DNA from: Candidatus Peribacteraceae bacterium | GTDB taxonomy: Bacteria > Patescibacteriota > Gracilibacteria > Peribacterales > Peribacteraceae | DNA length: 9,859 nt | Assembly (NCBI GenBank): GCA_018062585.1 | Contig: JAGORY010000041.1 | Location: 1-9,859, forward strand | Direction: 5' to 3' | In this document: positions 1 to 6,632 of the stretch, piece after piece | How positions within the stretch are numbered: position 1 is the first letter of the stretch | Layout: every line of letters begins with the position of its first letter | Translations under genes and position numbers: made by a program | The notes under the pieces: model-generated | Told to the model about the DNA's origin: nothing | Databases searched by the model: none | The model's input: only the letters and a program-made list of their open reading frames with translations

Positions 1-129
1 GTAGGCTGGCATTGCGCCATTGGTTTACATGCGCAGGATAGGTGGGACCCTTTGAAGCCGTGGCTTTGGCCGCGGTGGAGGGGCCGTTGAGATACCACCC
101 TTGTGTTCCGATGTCGCTAACGTGTGGTC

Positions 130-290
130 TTAGAAGTATTTTCATACAAACTTTTGTTGTTTCTCTGGTTATCGAGAAGCGAGTAGCGATTAGTAGGTAG
201 CGTGTAGCTTTTGCTATTCGCTAACCGCTATCTTCTATCCGCTCCTTGGAAACAGTGAGAAATGAAAAGGTTTGGTGCGAATTTTTCTAC
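130..290 (+). other. Expansion or intervening sequence in 23S helix 79
   Basis: At the place where E. coli helix 79 closes with a short loop, about 160 extra bases are present. They are bounded by a perfect 9-bp complement, CGTGTGGTC (121-129) with GACCACACG (291-299). Pairing continues inward: TAGAA (131-135) with TTCTA (285-289), then TTTCTC (160-165) with GAGAAA (257-262). Heptamer palindrome copy A (178-243) forms the tip. The whole insert can therefore fold as one long arm and need not disturb the core. Known 23S intervening sequences in other bacteria are long hairpins cut out by RNase III, leaving a fragmented rRNA. Whether this one is excised or kept as an expansion segment cannot be told from sequence. 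It encodes no convincing protein. Confidence 0.8.
178..243 (+). repeat. Heptamer palindrome repeat, copy A (in 23S rRNA)
   Basis: The left arm (178-208) reads in 7-base steps: AGCGAGT, AGCGATT, AGTAGGT, AGCGTGT, AGC. The right arm (213-243) reads GCTATTC, GCTAACC, GCTATCT, TCTATCC, GCT. The arms are 31 bases each with a TTTT loop, and 20 of 31 positions form Watson-Crick pairs. Mismatches gather at the variable positions of each heptamer. The right arm carries the core GCTATCTTCTATCCGCTCCT at 227-246, shared with the two other copies. It lies at the tip of the helix-79 expansion. Confidence 0.85.
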
Positions 291-478
291 GACCACACGG
301 ACATTGCTTGCTGGGCAGTTTAACTGGGGCGGTTGCCTCCTAAAAAGTAACGGAGGCGCGCAATGGTCCACTAGCGCCGGATGGAAATCGGCGTTGTCGT
401 GTAATCGCACAAGTGGGCCTAACTGTGAGACGAACATGTCGATCAGAAGCGAAAGCTGGTGATAGTGATCCGGCAGCC

Positions 479-496
479 GGACATATTTATATGTCC
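479..496 (+). other. Small extra hairpin at the 23S helix-88 position
   Basis: GGACATAT (479-486) and ATATGTCC (489-496) are perfect complements and lie where E. coli has a short unrelated loop between GATCCGG and CATCGCTCAACGG. In practice about 7 pairs with a 4-base loop would form. It is a modest length variation in a peripheral element, found directly by comparing with remembered E. coli sequence. Confidence 0.55.
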
Positions 497-585
497 TTAC
501 CACGTGGGTGGGCTGTCGCTCAACGGATAAAAGTTACTCTAGGGATAACAGGCTGATCGGTTCCAAGCGCCCATAGCGACGAACC

Positions 586-644
<59 letters not shown>

Positions 645-657
645 TGGCTGTTCGCCA

Positions 658-702
<45 letters not shown>

Positions 703-743
703 TGGCCTCTATCCTCCGTGATCGATTGGACAATTGAGAGAAC

Positions 744-775
<32 letters not shown>

Positions 776-981
776 AACCTCTGGTGTGCCTGTTGTAGCG
801 TCAGCTGCATTGCAGGGTAGCTATGTTTGGTCGTGATAACCGCTGAAAGCATCTAAGTGGGAAACACATCTCAAGATTAATTGTCCCCATAATCCCCCTC
901 GTAGACTACGAGGTAGATAGGCTACAGGTGTACGCACAGCAATGTGTTCAGCCGAGTAGTACTAACGGGAGATTGAACATA

Positions 982-1159
982 TATTTTCATTATCGTGCTG
1001 TTCATGGCCCATATACGCGGGCATTACGTGGACATGATGAAGCGAATAGCGGTGAGCGAGTAGCGAGTAGCAATGTTGCTATACGCTATCCGCTACCTTC
1101 TACCCGCTTCTCAAGTCTATGTATGAGAATCATTTTTGATCGTTAACATCAGCATTTCG
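982..1159 (+). other. 23S-5S internal transcribed spacer
   Basis: About 180 bases separate the two rRNAs. I see no tRNA gene and no credible coding region. The spacer holds heptamer palindrome copy B (1039-1110), which would form a long hairpin in the precursor transcript. The last part (1149-1159) belongs to the extended stem that encloses 5S rRNA. The hairpin could serve as an RNase processing site, but that is inference. Confidence 0.85.
1039..1110 (+). repeat. Heptamer palindrome repeat, copy B (rRNA spacer)
   Basis: The left arm (1039-1071) contains AGCGAAT, AGCGGTG, AGCGAGT, AGCGAGT, AGC in 7-base steps. The right arm (1078-1110) contains GCTATAC, GCTATCC, GCTACCT, TCTACCC, GCTTC. The arms are 33 bases each with a 6-base loop, and 23 of 33 positions are Watson-Crick complementary. 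Mismatches fall mainly as adjacent pairs at the variable positions of each heptamer. The core GCTACCTTCTACCCGCTTCT lies at 1092-1111. Layout and orientation are the same as copy A about 870 bases upstream. Confidence 0.88.
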
Positions 1160-1275
1160 TCTTGGTGCCTATAGCCTTGGGGCCACACCCGTTCCCATTC
1201 CGAACACGGCAGTTAAGCTCAAGCGCGCCAATGGTAGTACGGTTACGCCGTGCGAGAGTAGGTCGGTGCCAAGAC
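1160..1275 (+). rRNA. rrf: 5S ribosomal RNA
   Basis: The segment has the usual 5S length of about 116 bases and the conserved blocks CCCATTCCGAACACGG, GCCAATGGTAGTAC and GTGCGAGAGTAGGTCGGTGCC. The terminal helix TCTTGG/CCAAGA closes the molecule. The pairing runs further out: 1149-1165 with 1269-1285 gives 17 pairs with a single G-U. The precursor therefore has a long stem beyond the mature ends, the kind of structure trimmed by RNase III or E-type enzymes. The exact ends are good to a few bases. Confidence 0.96.
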
Positions 1276-1294
1276 GAAGTGCTGATAAGAACCT

Positions 1295-1322
1295 AAAAAG
1301 CGCCCCACGAGGGACGCTTTTT
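1295..1322 (+). terminator. Terminator of the rRNA operon, possibly bidirectional
   Basis: AAAAAGCGCCCC (1295-1306) pairs with GGGACGCTTTTT (1311-1322) around an ACGA loop, with one C-A mismatch. The T run follows the G+C-rich part of the stem, as in an intrinsic terminator. The A run on the other side makes it symmetric, so it could also stop the minus-strand yggT transcript, whose stop codon lies 15 bases to the right. Confidence 0.85.
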
Positions 1323-1336
1323 GCCGTATGTGTGAT

Positions 1337-1711
1337 TTAGACGTGGCTCAGCGTATCGACATCGATATGATCGTGTTCGGTGTCGACGATCTCAGCACGA
1401 GGCACCAGCAGGAAGATCAGTTGTGTGACCGCGTACGCCGCGATGGCGTAGACCGCCATGGCAAACAGTGTCGACCATTCGAAGACCGAGCCTTCGACGA
1501 TCGTGCCAGGAAAGAGGCCCCGAAACGGCACGAGAAACGCGCTGGAGAACTCGTACGTGTACGCCGCAAAGACGTTACTGGGATTCGCGCCTGCGAACCT
1601 GAGAAAGAATCGTACGCCGAGGAGGAGCACAATGAGGCTTGTCATGTAATTGACGAGCTTCACGACAAACGCGCTGAGACTCTGGCCGGTGGTGATGGAA
1701 TTATTGGGCAT
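1337..1711 (-). CDS. YggT family membrane protein
   Basis: The 124-residue product matches the YggT/YlmG family. It has a first membrane segment at about 14-38, the family block RFFLRFAGANPSN at 34-46, a PFRGLFPG turn at 62-69, and GSVFEWSTLFAMAVYAIAAY at 74-93 leading into the second membrane segment (about 80-103). A short acidic, His-containing tail follows. Family members sit in the cytoplasmic membrane. Links to cell division, osmotic tolerance or chloroplast biogenesis are reported elsewhere, but no reaction is known. The ATG at 1709-1711 overlaps the 3' end of the upstream small gene by 11 bases, so translation is probably coupled. No Shine-Dalgarno motif precedes the start. It is the last gene before the convergent rRNA terminator. 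Confidence 0.88.
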   Translation of the reverse strand: MPNNSITTGQSLSAFVVKLVNYMTSLIVLLLGVRFFLRFAGANPSNVFAAYTYEFSSAFLVPFRGLFPGTIVEGSVFEWSTLFAMAVYAIAAYAVTQLIFLLVPRAEIVDTEHDHIDVDTLSHV

Positions 1712-1886
1712 TGGCAGGGGGGTTATCGCCGCCGGTGGTGCCGAGGTTCACATCGATGCCGGCAGTGGTTCCGCCGGTTGTAGCGGACTGGTCATTGAAG
1801 AGCATGAGACCGAAGTACGCGATGACAAACACTGCGATGATTGCGACGATCGCGACGATGATGCTGTTATTGGATTCGGTAGCCAT
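1701..1886 (-). CDS. Small single-span membrane protein (unknown)
   Basis: The product has 61 residues: a short polar N-terminus, one hydrophobic segment at about 8-30 (SIIVAIVAIIAVFVIAYFGL and onward), then a flexible Gly/Thr/Asn-rich tail. I recognise no family. A single-span protein with an exported or cytoplasmic disordered tail is all that can be claimed. It lies between the GlsB-type gene (72-base gap) and yggT (11-base overlap), so the three are probably one unit of small envelope proteins. The bases before the ATG are pyrimidine-rich (CCCTCTTCTTCT) with no Shine-Dalgarno match. The opposite strand is also open here, but it encodes a charged product with no family resemblance, and the hydrophobic reading is far more plausible. 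Confidence 0.72.
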   Translation of the reverse strand: MATESNNSIIVAIVAIIAVFVIAYFGLMLFNDQSATTGGTTAGIDVNLGTTGGDNPPANAQ

Positions 1887-1958
1887 AGAAGAAGAGGGAG
1901 ACAGGACCCCACGTCGCTCCTGAGGGAGCTTTGCGGGGCGAGAAATAAAAGAAAAGGC

Positions 1959-2201
1959 TTACGCGTGTTTCAAGGCTTTCACGAGTGTCAGGAACAGAAC
2001 GGCACCGATGAATGCCGTAAGGAGCGGCCCGAAAGAACCGTAAGCGTCAATATTGAGCACGCCGAAGATGAGACTTCCGAAGACGGCACCGATGATGCCG
2101 ACGACGAGGTCACCGATCATGCCGAAGCCGCGGCCTTTGACGACGAGGCCTGCAAGCCAGCCCGCGATGATACCGATGAGAACGGCGTAGAGAATGTCCA
2201 T
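1959..2201 (-). CDS. GlsB/YeaQ/YmgE family stress membrane protein
   Basis: The 80-residue product fits the transglycosylase-associated (GlsB/YeaQ/YmgE) family in length and pattern. It has three hydrophobic segments at about 2-21, 28-48 and 57-75. The family signature is GWLAGLVVKGRGFGMIGDLV at 14-33, followed by a Gly-rich second span (GIIGAVFGSLIFG). These are small inner-membrane proteins often induced by stress, of unknown biochemical role. I chose the ATG at 2199-2201 because homologues begin just before the first span. An in-frame start 27 codons upstream would add a Pro/Ser-rich stretch unlike the family. The mRNA just before the start is pyrimidine-rich (a purine tract on the plus strand at 2206-2234), so there is no Shine-Dalgarno sequence. 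Probably the first gene of a three-gene minus-strand unit. Confidence 0.88.
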   Translation of the reverse strand: MDILYAVLIGIIAGWLAGLVVKGRGFGMIGDLVVGIIGAVFGSLIFGVLNIDAYGSFGPLLTAFIGAVLFLTLVKALKHA

Positions 2202-2443
2202 AGGTGAGGAGGGGGAAGGAGGAGGTAGAGAGGACTGTGCACGCCCTCCAACCACTCCTCTAGTGAAACGAAGGACGTGCACTGCTTGTGAAGACGCGCG
2301 AGCGCTGGTTTTTGTTCTTGTCAGCTATGAAAAGTTGTTTCGCGGTCAAACTGCGGCTTGTGCATAGCTCTGAGTGATGTACATCTGAAGCCATGATATT
2401 TGCGCATCAGGCATGACAAAGTCCTGCAGTGCGTACCAAAAAA

Positions 2444-2472
2444 TTGCATAGTCAGTCTTAGACTGCTATTTA
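2444..2472 (+). promoter_or_regulatory. Possible promoter for the 904-residue gene
   Basis: TTGCAT (2444-2449) and TATTTA (2467-2472) are separated by 17 bases, and the second box is preceded by TGC, an extended -10 feature. The start codon follows 7 bases later, so the mRNA would be leaderless. A short inverted repeat, CAGTC-TTA-GACTG (2453-2465), fills the spacer and could be an operator. Both boxes are weak matches. Confidence 0.35.
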
Positions 2473-2479
2473 TTTCCTA

Positions 2480-5194
2480 ATGACAAAACAGCGGAAATAT
2501 CCAGGCTTGAAAGCAGTAGGGTTTGAAAAAGTTCAGCCAGCCGATGCAACACCTTTTGATGCACTTGCTTCTGGGCTTTACGGCATAAAATTACATTATC
2601 AACATTTGATGCGCTCTTCTCATAAAGTGCGCAGAACGATACGTAAAAATTCAGTTCCAGTAGTCGGTGATGTTGCAGGAGGACGCGCCAGCGCTGATGG
2701 CTACGCACGAAGCACGTATTCTGCCGAGCAATTGAGGCGATCAAGGCAGGGGGCGAAGAACAAAAGGCAGCGGCGGGACAAAAAAAATGCTCATCCAACG
2801 AACATGCAGCCACAACAATTTCTCGTCGCTCCGCCACATCAGACGTTTACTTCTCAGACGCCCAGCACGGAATATGATAGTTCTGCTTTCATTGTACTCA
2901 ATACTGGGCAGCAGACGGTTAGTGCCGCGAGGACGGAATGCTACGTCACTCTCAACCATGACCCTGTGACAACTGGCTTGTCTCGGCCGAAAAATCCCAT
3001 AGTGACACAACCGGACACGCTCGTTGACACTATGAATCAGGACCAAGCTGACACGATGGAAGCCGCAAAGCAGGGGGCGCCAATATCGAGTGATGCAGTT
3101 GATCAGATACTTGCAGATGAAATGCCGACGAGCCTAGGTAATGCTACTCCGTTGTCCGAGGAACCAAGCGCGTGTGCTGAAGCTTTTTTTCAGACCTCCG
3201 AAACCCCTGTGAACGTGGCCACAGAAACCGGTACTGCGGTACCAGTGTCGAAAGGCGAGATGACGAAAGTAGATGATGCGGTCACTCAAGATTCTCACAT
3301 CAACCATAGTCATCAGTTGCCCCAAGCACTATTAGAAGCTATGGCATCCTTACTTGCACACGATGTATCTCTGTTGGAAAACGCCAAAAAGAGAGCGCAA
3401 GACGTGAGCGTGTCTCTCAATAAGAATGTCAGAGCACAACAATTATTAGCGGATTTTATTGCACTCCACGTGAGGCTGCAGAGTCAGTGGGGCGATGCAG
3501 ACATCGCGGACATTTGTGAGGTTCTTAAAGAGCCGGGCACGGGGGGTGATGCCATGCAGATTCGCGAGGGCCGTGTATCGATTCTCAAATTGTCGAAACT
3601 GATGGAAGACATTGCAACCGCCCTGTTCGAGGACGCACGTCATCATCATGTTTCAGAATCTCACAGTAGGAATTCTTTTGTTGCATTGGCACTCGCAGAG
3701 TGTTTTCAATGTGAATCTGATGCAGCTCGCGCTCGTCAGCTACAGGCTGAGATCGCATGTCTCATTGGGATTTCTTCGAGTATCGATGCATTCCTGCGCA
3801 CAGATGGATCACCAGATCTCTGTTCCGACGATGCATTGCCCGATCTGATCAGTTCTTCCGTGACACAAGGGCTATGGCTGGACTATCTACAAAAACGATT
3901 TCCTCTTCTCAGTGGTAATACCAAATTGATCGATCATGTACAGATGAAAGAGAGGTGGGAAGGTGAGGTGCAACGAGTCTTTGATTGTGTCCAAGAGACA
4001 CTGAGCGTCGTTGCTGAGAAAGCGAATGCTCTGCGCGATGCAGGCAATCAGGATCCCGGAATCCCAAGGCTTCTCGTGCAACTTGCAACAGCGAGCAAGG
4101 CGCTACGAAAATTGCTTCATCTGGGCACGTCCGGTGATATCGGTTCCGGAAGCCCAGTACATCTGGGTACGGCTTCGTTCCGAGAGCGTATTCCACGGGC
4201 TGATGTTGTTTCCTTTGAAGGAATATCTGATGACCAAAGTGGCAAAAATTCTGGGGGTCAAAGCCGATTACGAGCAATAGCGACATCTCTGCGATTCGGG
4301 TCACACGATGCGCTTCAGATTCGTGTGCATACATCCCCGATACAATCGTCCGATGCTCAAGACGACACTTTGTTTGGTGATCCAGACACGATGGAGGCAC
4401 CTGTCATTGTATGTCATCGTATCGGCGGCCCAGCGGCCCTTTCCGGCAATGTAATACCGATCGAAGCCTTGGGCTTACCGTCGGTGATCGGAAAGACAGT
4501 AGAAAGGTTGAAACAAGAGGCCGACAGCGCTCTTGTGTTGTGGCTGGATATACAGATGAGATCGGCTGAAGAAACATCGCACCCTGCGTTGGCGGGGAGG
4601 GATGGGGTGATGGTATGTGAGCGTACGGAACAAGGCTCACTTGAGCATCCACACTTTGTTGTTTCATCAGAAACGGATCTCGCTCAGCCCCCCACTGGGA
4701 GGAAGGTAATGGGTAGTAGATACAATGGATTTGGTGACATTGGTCCTCATCTGCGACGCTTGGGTGTGACCGAGGAAGATGCGTATGTTTTAGTGGACTT
4801 GGCAGAAAATGATGACGTAGGAGAGCAGCAAGAGGAAGCTAGTGAATCTGCCCGTCATTACGTTTATCGTATCGTGAAATCCGACAACCATTGGGACCTC
4901 GATGTAGTCTATGAGATGTTGGCGAAAGCCGGATTTACTGTAGGGCTTAGTCAAAGCAAACATCCAGATGCAGTAGAAGCATCAAATGGTGCAATGTATA
5001 CCTTGCCACCAGGCGAGGTAGATCAAAAATTCTTAAGGAGTGATAAAATCCGTGAGGCTCTCGATCTAGCGTCTGACTCTGATCTTGAACAATTAGCCCA
5101 GTGGCTAGAGGAGCAAGCCAATAGTGGATTAGTTCCAAAATTAGCGCGTAAAAAGCGCCAAAGAATTTTACAAGAAACGAGTGCAAAAACTTAA
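2480..5194 (+). CDS. Large cytoplasmic protein of unknown function (904 aa)
   Basis: I do not recognise this protein. It has no signal peptide or membrane span and no nucleotide-binding or metal motif that I can name. By composition it falls into parts. Residues 1-105 are strongly basic, with a KNKRQRRDKK patch at 93-102 that could bind nucleic acid. Residues 106-280 are Thr/Gln/Asp-rich, low complexity and probably disordered. Residues 281-550 look largely alpha-helical, rich in Leu/Ala and charged residues. Residues 550-640 form a Gly/Ser-rich linker, and 640-904 a mixed alpha/beta C-terminal region with an acidic patch (DLAENDDVGEQQEE near 773) ending in a basic tail (ARKKRQR). Codons more often end in A or T than in the neighbouring RNase gene, which may mean transfer or low expression. 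The uninterrupted 2.7-kb frame argues that it is real. It stands alone, divergent from the GlsB-type gene. Confidence 0.85.
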   Translation: MTKQRKYPGLKAVGFEKVQPADATPFDALASGLYGIKLHYQHLMRSSHKVRRTIRKNSVPVVGDVAGGRASADGYARSTYSAEQLRRSRQGAKNKRQRRDKKNAHPTNMQPQQFLVAPPHQTFTSQTPSTEYDSSAFIVLNTGQQTVSAARTECYVTLNHDPVTTGLSRPKNPIVTQPDTLVDTMNQDQADTMEAAKQGAPISSDAVDQILADEMPTSLGNATPLSEEPSACAEAFFQTSETPVNVATETGTAVPVSKGEMTKVDDAVTQDSHINHSHQLPQALLEAMASLLAHDVSLLENAKKRAQDVSVSLNKNVRAQQLLADFIALHVRLQSQWGDADIADICEVLKEPGTGGDAMQIREGRVSILKLSKLMEDIATALFEDARHHHVSESHSRNSFVALALAECFQCESDAARARQLQAEIACLIGISSSIDAFLRTDGSPDLCSDDALPDLISSSVTQGLWLDYLQKRFPLLSGNTKLIDHVQMKERWEGEVQRVFDCVQETLSVVAEKANALRDAGNQDPGIPRLLVQLATASKALRKLLHLGTSGDIGSGSPVHLGTASFRERIPRADVVSFEGISDDQSGKNSGGQSRLRAIATSLRFGSHDALQIRVHTSPIQSSDAQDDTLFGDPDTMEAPVIVCHRIGGPAALSGNVIPIEALGLPSVIGKTVERLKQEADSALVLWLDIQMRSAEETSHPALAGRDGVMVCERTEQGSLEHPHFVVSSETDLAQPPTGRKVMGSRYNGFGDIGPHLRRLGVTEEDAYVLVDLAENDDVGEQQEEASESARHYVYRIVKSDNHWDLDVVYEMLAKAGFTVGLSQSKHPDAVEASNGAMYTLPPGEVDQKFLRSDKIREALDLASDSDLEQLAQWLEEQANSGLVPKLARKKRQRILQETSAKT

Positions 5195-5246
5195 GAACGT
5201 GAACGGTTCCTAGGGTCTAGATGTTCCATCGCGTTGGGGGAGCAAT

Positions 5247-5723
5247 CTACTCGAATACTGTAGTCGCAGCGATCTTTGCGCGAGCTTCAGTGGACTGTTG
5301 CAGAATCGCTTCGTCCATCGCCCCCTCTGGGAGATTATTGAGATGATTGATGATGAGCAGTGTATCAAGAGGGGAATTCCTGCCATCGCGATTCACATCA
5401 GTGACTTGGTCATAGGTCGACCGTGCATTCAATGTATGAATCGTTGCAAGTGCATCACGTGCATTGATCTTTCCGTCGCCGTTGACATCGAAAAAATTGG
5501 ATGAGGCATCAGGGGTCACCGCAGATGGATCATGACGAGCAGGTGTTACAGCAATCGGCTGTGTATCGTTATGAAATTCAGGTTCGAGCTTCTGAGGCGC
5601 AAACAAGCTTGCTGCCAAGAATGCAGTTGTTGCTATTGCTATTGTCGGACGACGTTCTAATGGAGACTGCGTCGTCACCTCTGCAGAGTTACTTCGATGT
5701 GTAGCTGATTCGTTACGGGCCAT
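5247..5723 (-). CDS. Dockerin type I domain protein, membrane-anchored or secreted
   Basis: The product has 158 residues. A polar N-terminus of about 25 residues ending in two Arg precedes one hydrophobic segment (about 27-43), which fits a signal anchor or long signal peptide. After a Pro-rich spacer come two dockerin-type calcium loops, DVNGDGKINARD at 79-90 and DVNRDGRNSPLD at 109-120, each followed by a helix (ALATIHTLN, TLLIINHLN). A type I dockerin is made of exactly such a duplicated loop-helix and binds a cohesin domain in a calcium-dependent way on the cell surface. No catalytic domain is attached and no cohesin gene is seen here, so the partner is unknown. I chose the ATG at 5721-5723; a GTG three codons upstream overlaps the promoter-like TATAGC box. 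It ends convergent with the 904-residue gene, 52 bases away. Confidence 0.82.
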   Translation of the reverse strand: MARNESATHRSNSAEVTTQSPLERRPTIAIATTAFLAASLFAPQKLEPEFHNDTQPIAVTPARHDPSAVTPDASSNFFDVNGDGKINARDALATIHTLNARSTYDQVTDVNRDGRNSPLDTLLIINHLNNLPEGAMDEAILQQSTEARAKIAATTVFE

Positions 5724-5732
5724 TGCGTGCAC

Positions 5733-5738
5733 GCTATA
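5733..5738 (-). promoter_or_regulatory. Possible -10 box for the dockerin gene
   Basis: On the minus strand TATAGC lies 9 bases before the ATG at 5723, so the transcript would start only a few bases before the gene. No good -35 box is visible. The region from 5739 to 5851 would be shared with the divergent rluB-type promoter. Confidence 0.3.
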
Positions 5739-5851
5739 CTTCTTTGGATCGAGTGCAACATTTTTTGCGTGTCCACGCCTTTTACGGCTTCAGAAAGCGC
5801 TAAAGTCATACACTATATTCTCATAAAAGCTTACGGAGAGTGCCAGTACGG

Positions 5852-5857
5852 TATACT
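5852..5857 (+). promoter_or_regulatory. -10 box for the pseudouridine synthase gene, leaderless start
   Basis: TATACT lies 6 bases before the ATG at 5864-5866. With the usual 6-7 base distance, transcription would begin at or within a base of the start codon, giving a leaderless mRNA. The -35 position (about 5829-5834, GCTTAC) is a weak match. Confidence 0.5.
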
Positions 5858-5863
5858 GAACCC

Positions 5864-6616
5864 ATGCTCCAACGTCTCCAGAAAATCCTCTCCGAACGTG
5901 GCGTCGCCTCTCGGCGAAAATCCGAAGAGTACATCACGCAGGGGTTAGTGAAAGTGAACGGTGTTACGGCGATTTTGGGGCAGAAAGCAGATCCTTTGAT
6001 TGATACGATCGAGGTCGACGGCAAGATTCTCGAGGATCGCTCAAGCATGCTCTACTACGTGATGAATAAGCTCGTAGGTGTAGAGACAGTGAATATCGAG
6101 AGAGCGGGTCTTACCGAGCAAAAGCAGATGAATCAAACGGTACGGCCTGGTACTCGTACCGTCAGAGATGTCTTGCCCCCTGAACTCCGCGGAAAAGTCT
6201 TCCCCGTCGGTCGACTCGACAAAGATTCCTCGGGTCTCCTCCTCTTCACGAACGATGGCGTCCTTGCCTATCGTCTGACGCATCCCAAGTTCAATCACGA
6301 GAAAGAATACGAAGTCGAAACCGCACAACCCATCAGCCCGTTGGTGTGCCGGAAAATCGAAGAAGGTTTTCAGATGGATGGTGCCGCAACAAAACCCCTG
6401 AAGTGCTGGAAAATCGCACCGACGAGGGCTCGCGTGGTTTTGACCGAAGGAAAAAATCGGCAAGTTCGGCGCATGTTCCAGCAGACCGGCTACACCGTGA
6501 AGGCACTTCGACGAATCCGGATCATGACTCTCTCGGATGACACGATGAAACCTGGAGCCGTCCGAGCCCTCACCGAAGACGAAAAAACGAGACTTCTACA
6601 GTCAGTTGGGATATAA
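5864..6616 (+). CDS. RluB/RsuA-type rRNA pseudouridine synthase
   Basis: The 250-residue product is a pseudouridine synthase of the RsuA/RluB/E/F family, which isomerises specific uridines in rRNA (RsuA in 16S, RluB/E/F in 23S). Residues 1-45 form an S4 RNA-binding domain (LSERGVASRRKSEEYI, VKVNGV). The catalytic motif GRLDKDSSGLLLFTNDG is at 116-132, with D119 as the expected catalytic aspartate. The C-terminal motif EGKNRQVRRMF is also present. Two oddities: the usual NKPxG motif reads NKLVG (68-72), and about 20 extra residues follow it (73-96). Target specificity cannot be read off, so I give no symbol. The ATG at 5864 begins directly with the S4 domain; an in-frame GTG at 5840 would lie upstream of the promoter box. 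The RNase gene follows after 16 bases. Confidence 0.92.
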   Translation: MLQRLQKILSERGVASRRKSEEYITQGLVKVNGVTAILGQKADPLIDTIEVDGKILEDRSSMLYYVMNKLVGVETVNIERAGLTEQKQMNQTVRPGTRTVRDVLPPELRGKVFPVGRLDKDSSGLLLFTNDGVLAYRLTHPKFNHEKEYEVETAQPISPLVCRKIEEGFQMDGAATKPLKCWKIAPTRARVVLTEGKNRQVRRMFQQTGYTVKALRRIRIMTLSDDTMKPGAVRALTEDEKTRLLQSVGI

Positions 6617-6617
6617 T
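6612..6617 (+). promoter_or_regulatory. -10 box for the MBL-fold RNase gene
   Basis: A perfect TATAAT overlaps the TAA stop of the preceding gene (6614-6616) and lies 15 bases before the ATG at 6633. The predicted 5' leader is about 8 bases, too short for a Shine-Dalgarno site. No clear -35 box is seen, so co-transcription with the preceding gene is also possible. Confidence 0.45.
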
Positions 6618-6632
6618 TAGAAACAGACTCAT

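Noticed and set aside
228..503. Open frames on both strands inside 23S rRNA
   Set aside because: They lie in conserved rRNA sequence and the helix-79 insert, with no family resemblance. No homing endonuclease or intron-encoded protein is visible.
982..1159. A tRNA gene in the 23S-5S spacer
   Set aside because: No cloverleaf, no T-loop GTTCRA-type motif in position and no CCA end. The only structure is the heptamer palindrome.
1328..2207. Two overlapping plus-strand frames (1328-1783 and 1650-2207)
   Set aside because: They are antisense to the YggT, 61-residue and GlsB-type genes. Their products are highly charged mirror images of membrane segments and match nothing I know.
2344..2349. TTGACC on the minus strand as a -35 box for the GlsB-type gene
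   Set aside because: No acceptable -10 box lies at the right distance; the nearest candidates (CATAGC, TAGCTG) are poor.
5195..5246. Terminator between the 904-residue gene and the dockerin gene
   Set aside because: Only short partial inverted repeats without a T run are visible, so I did not call one.
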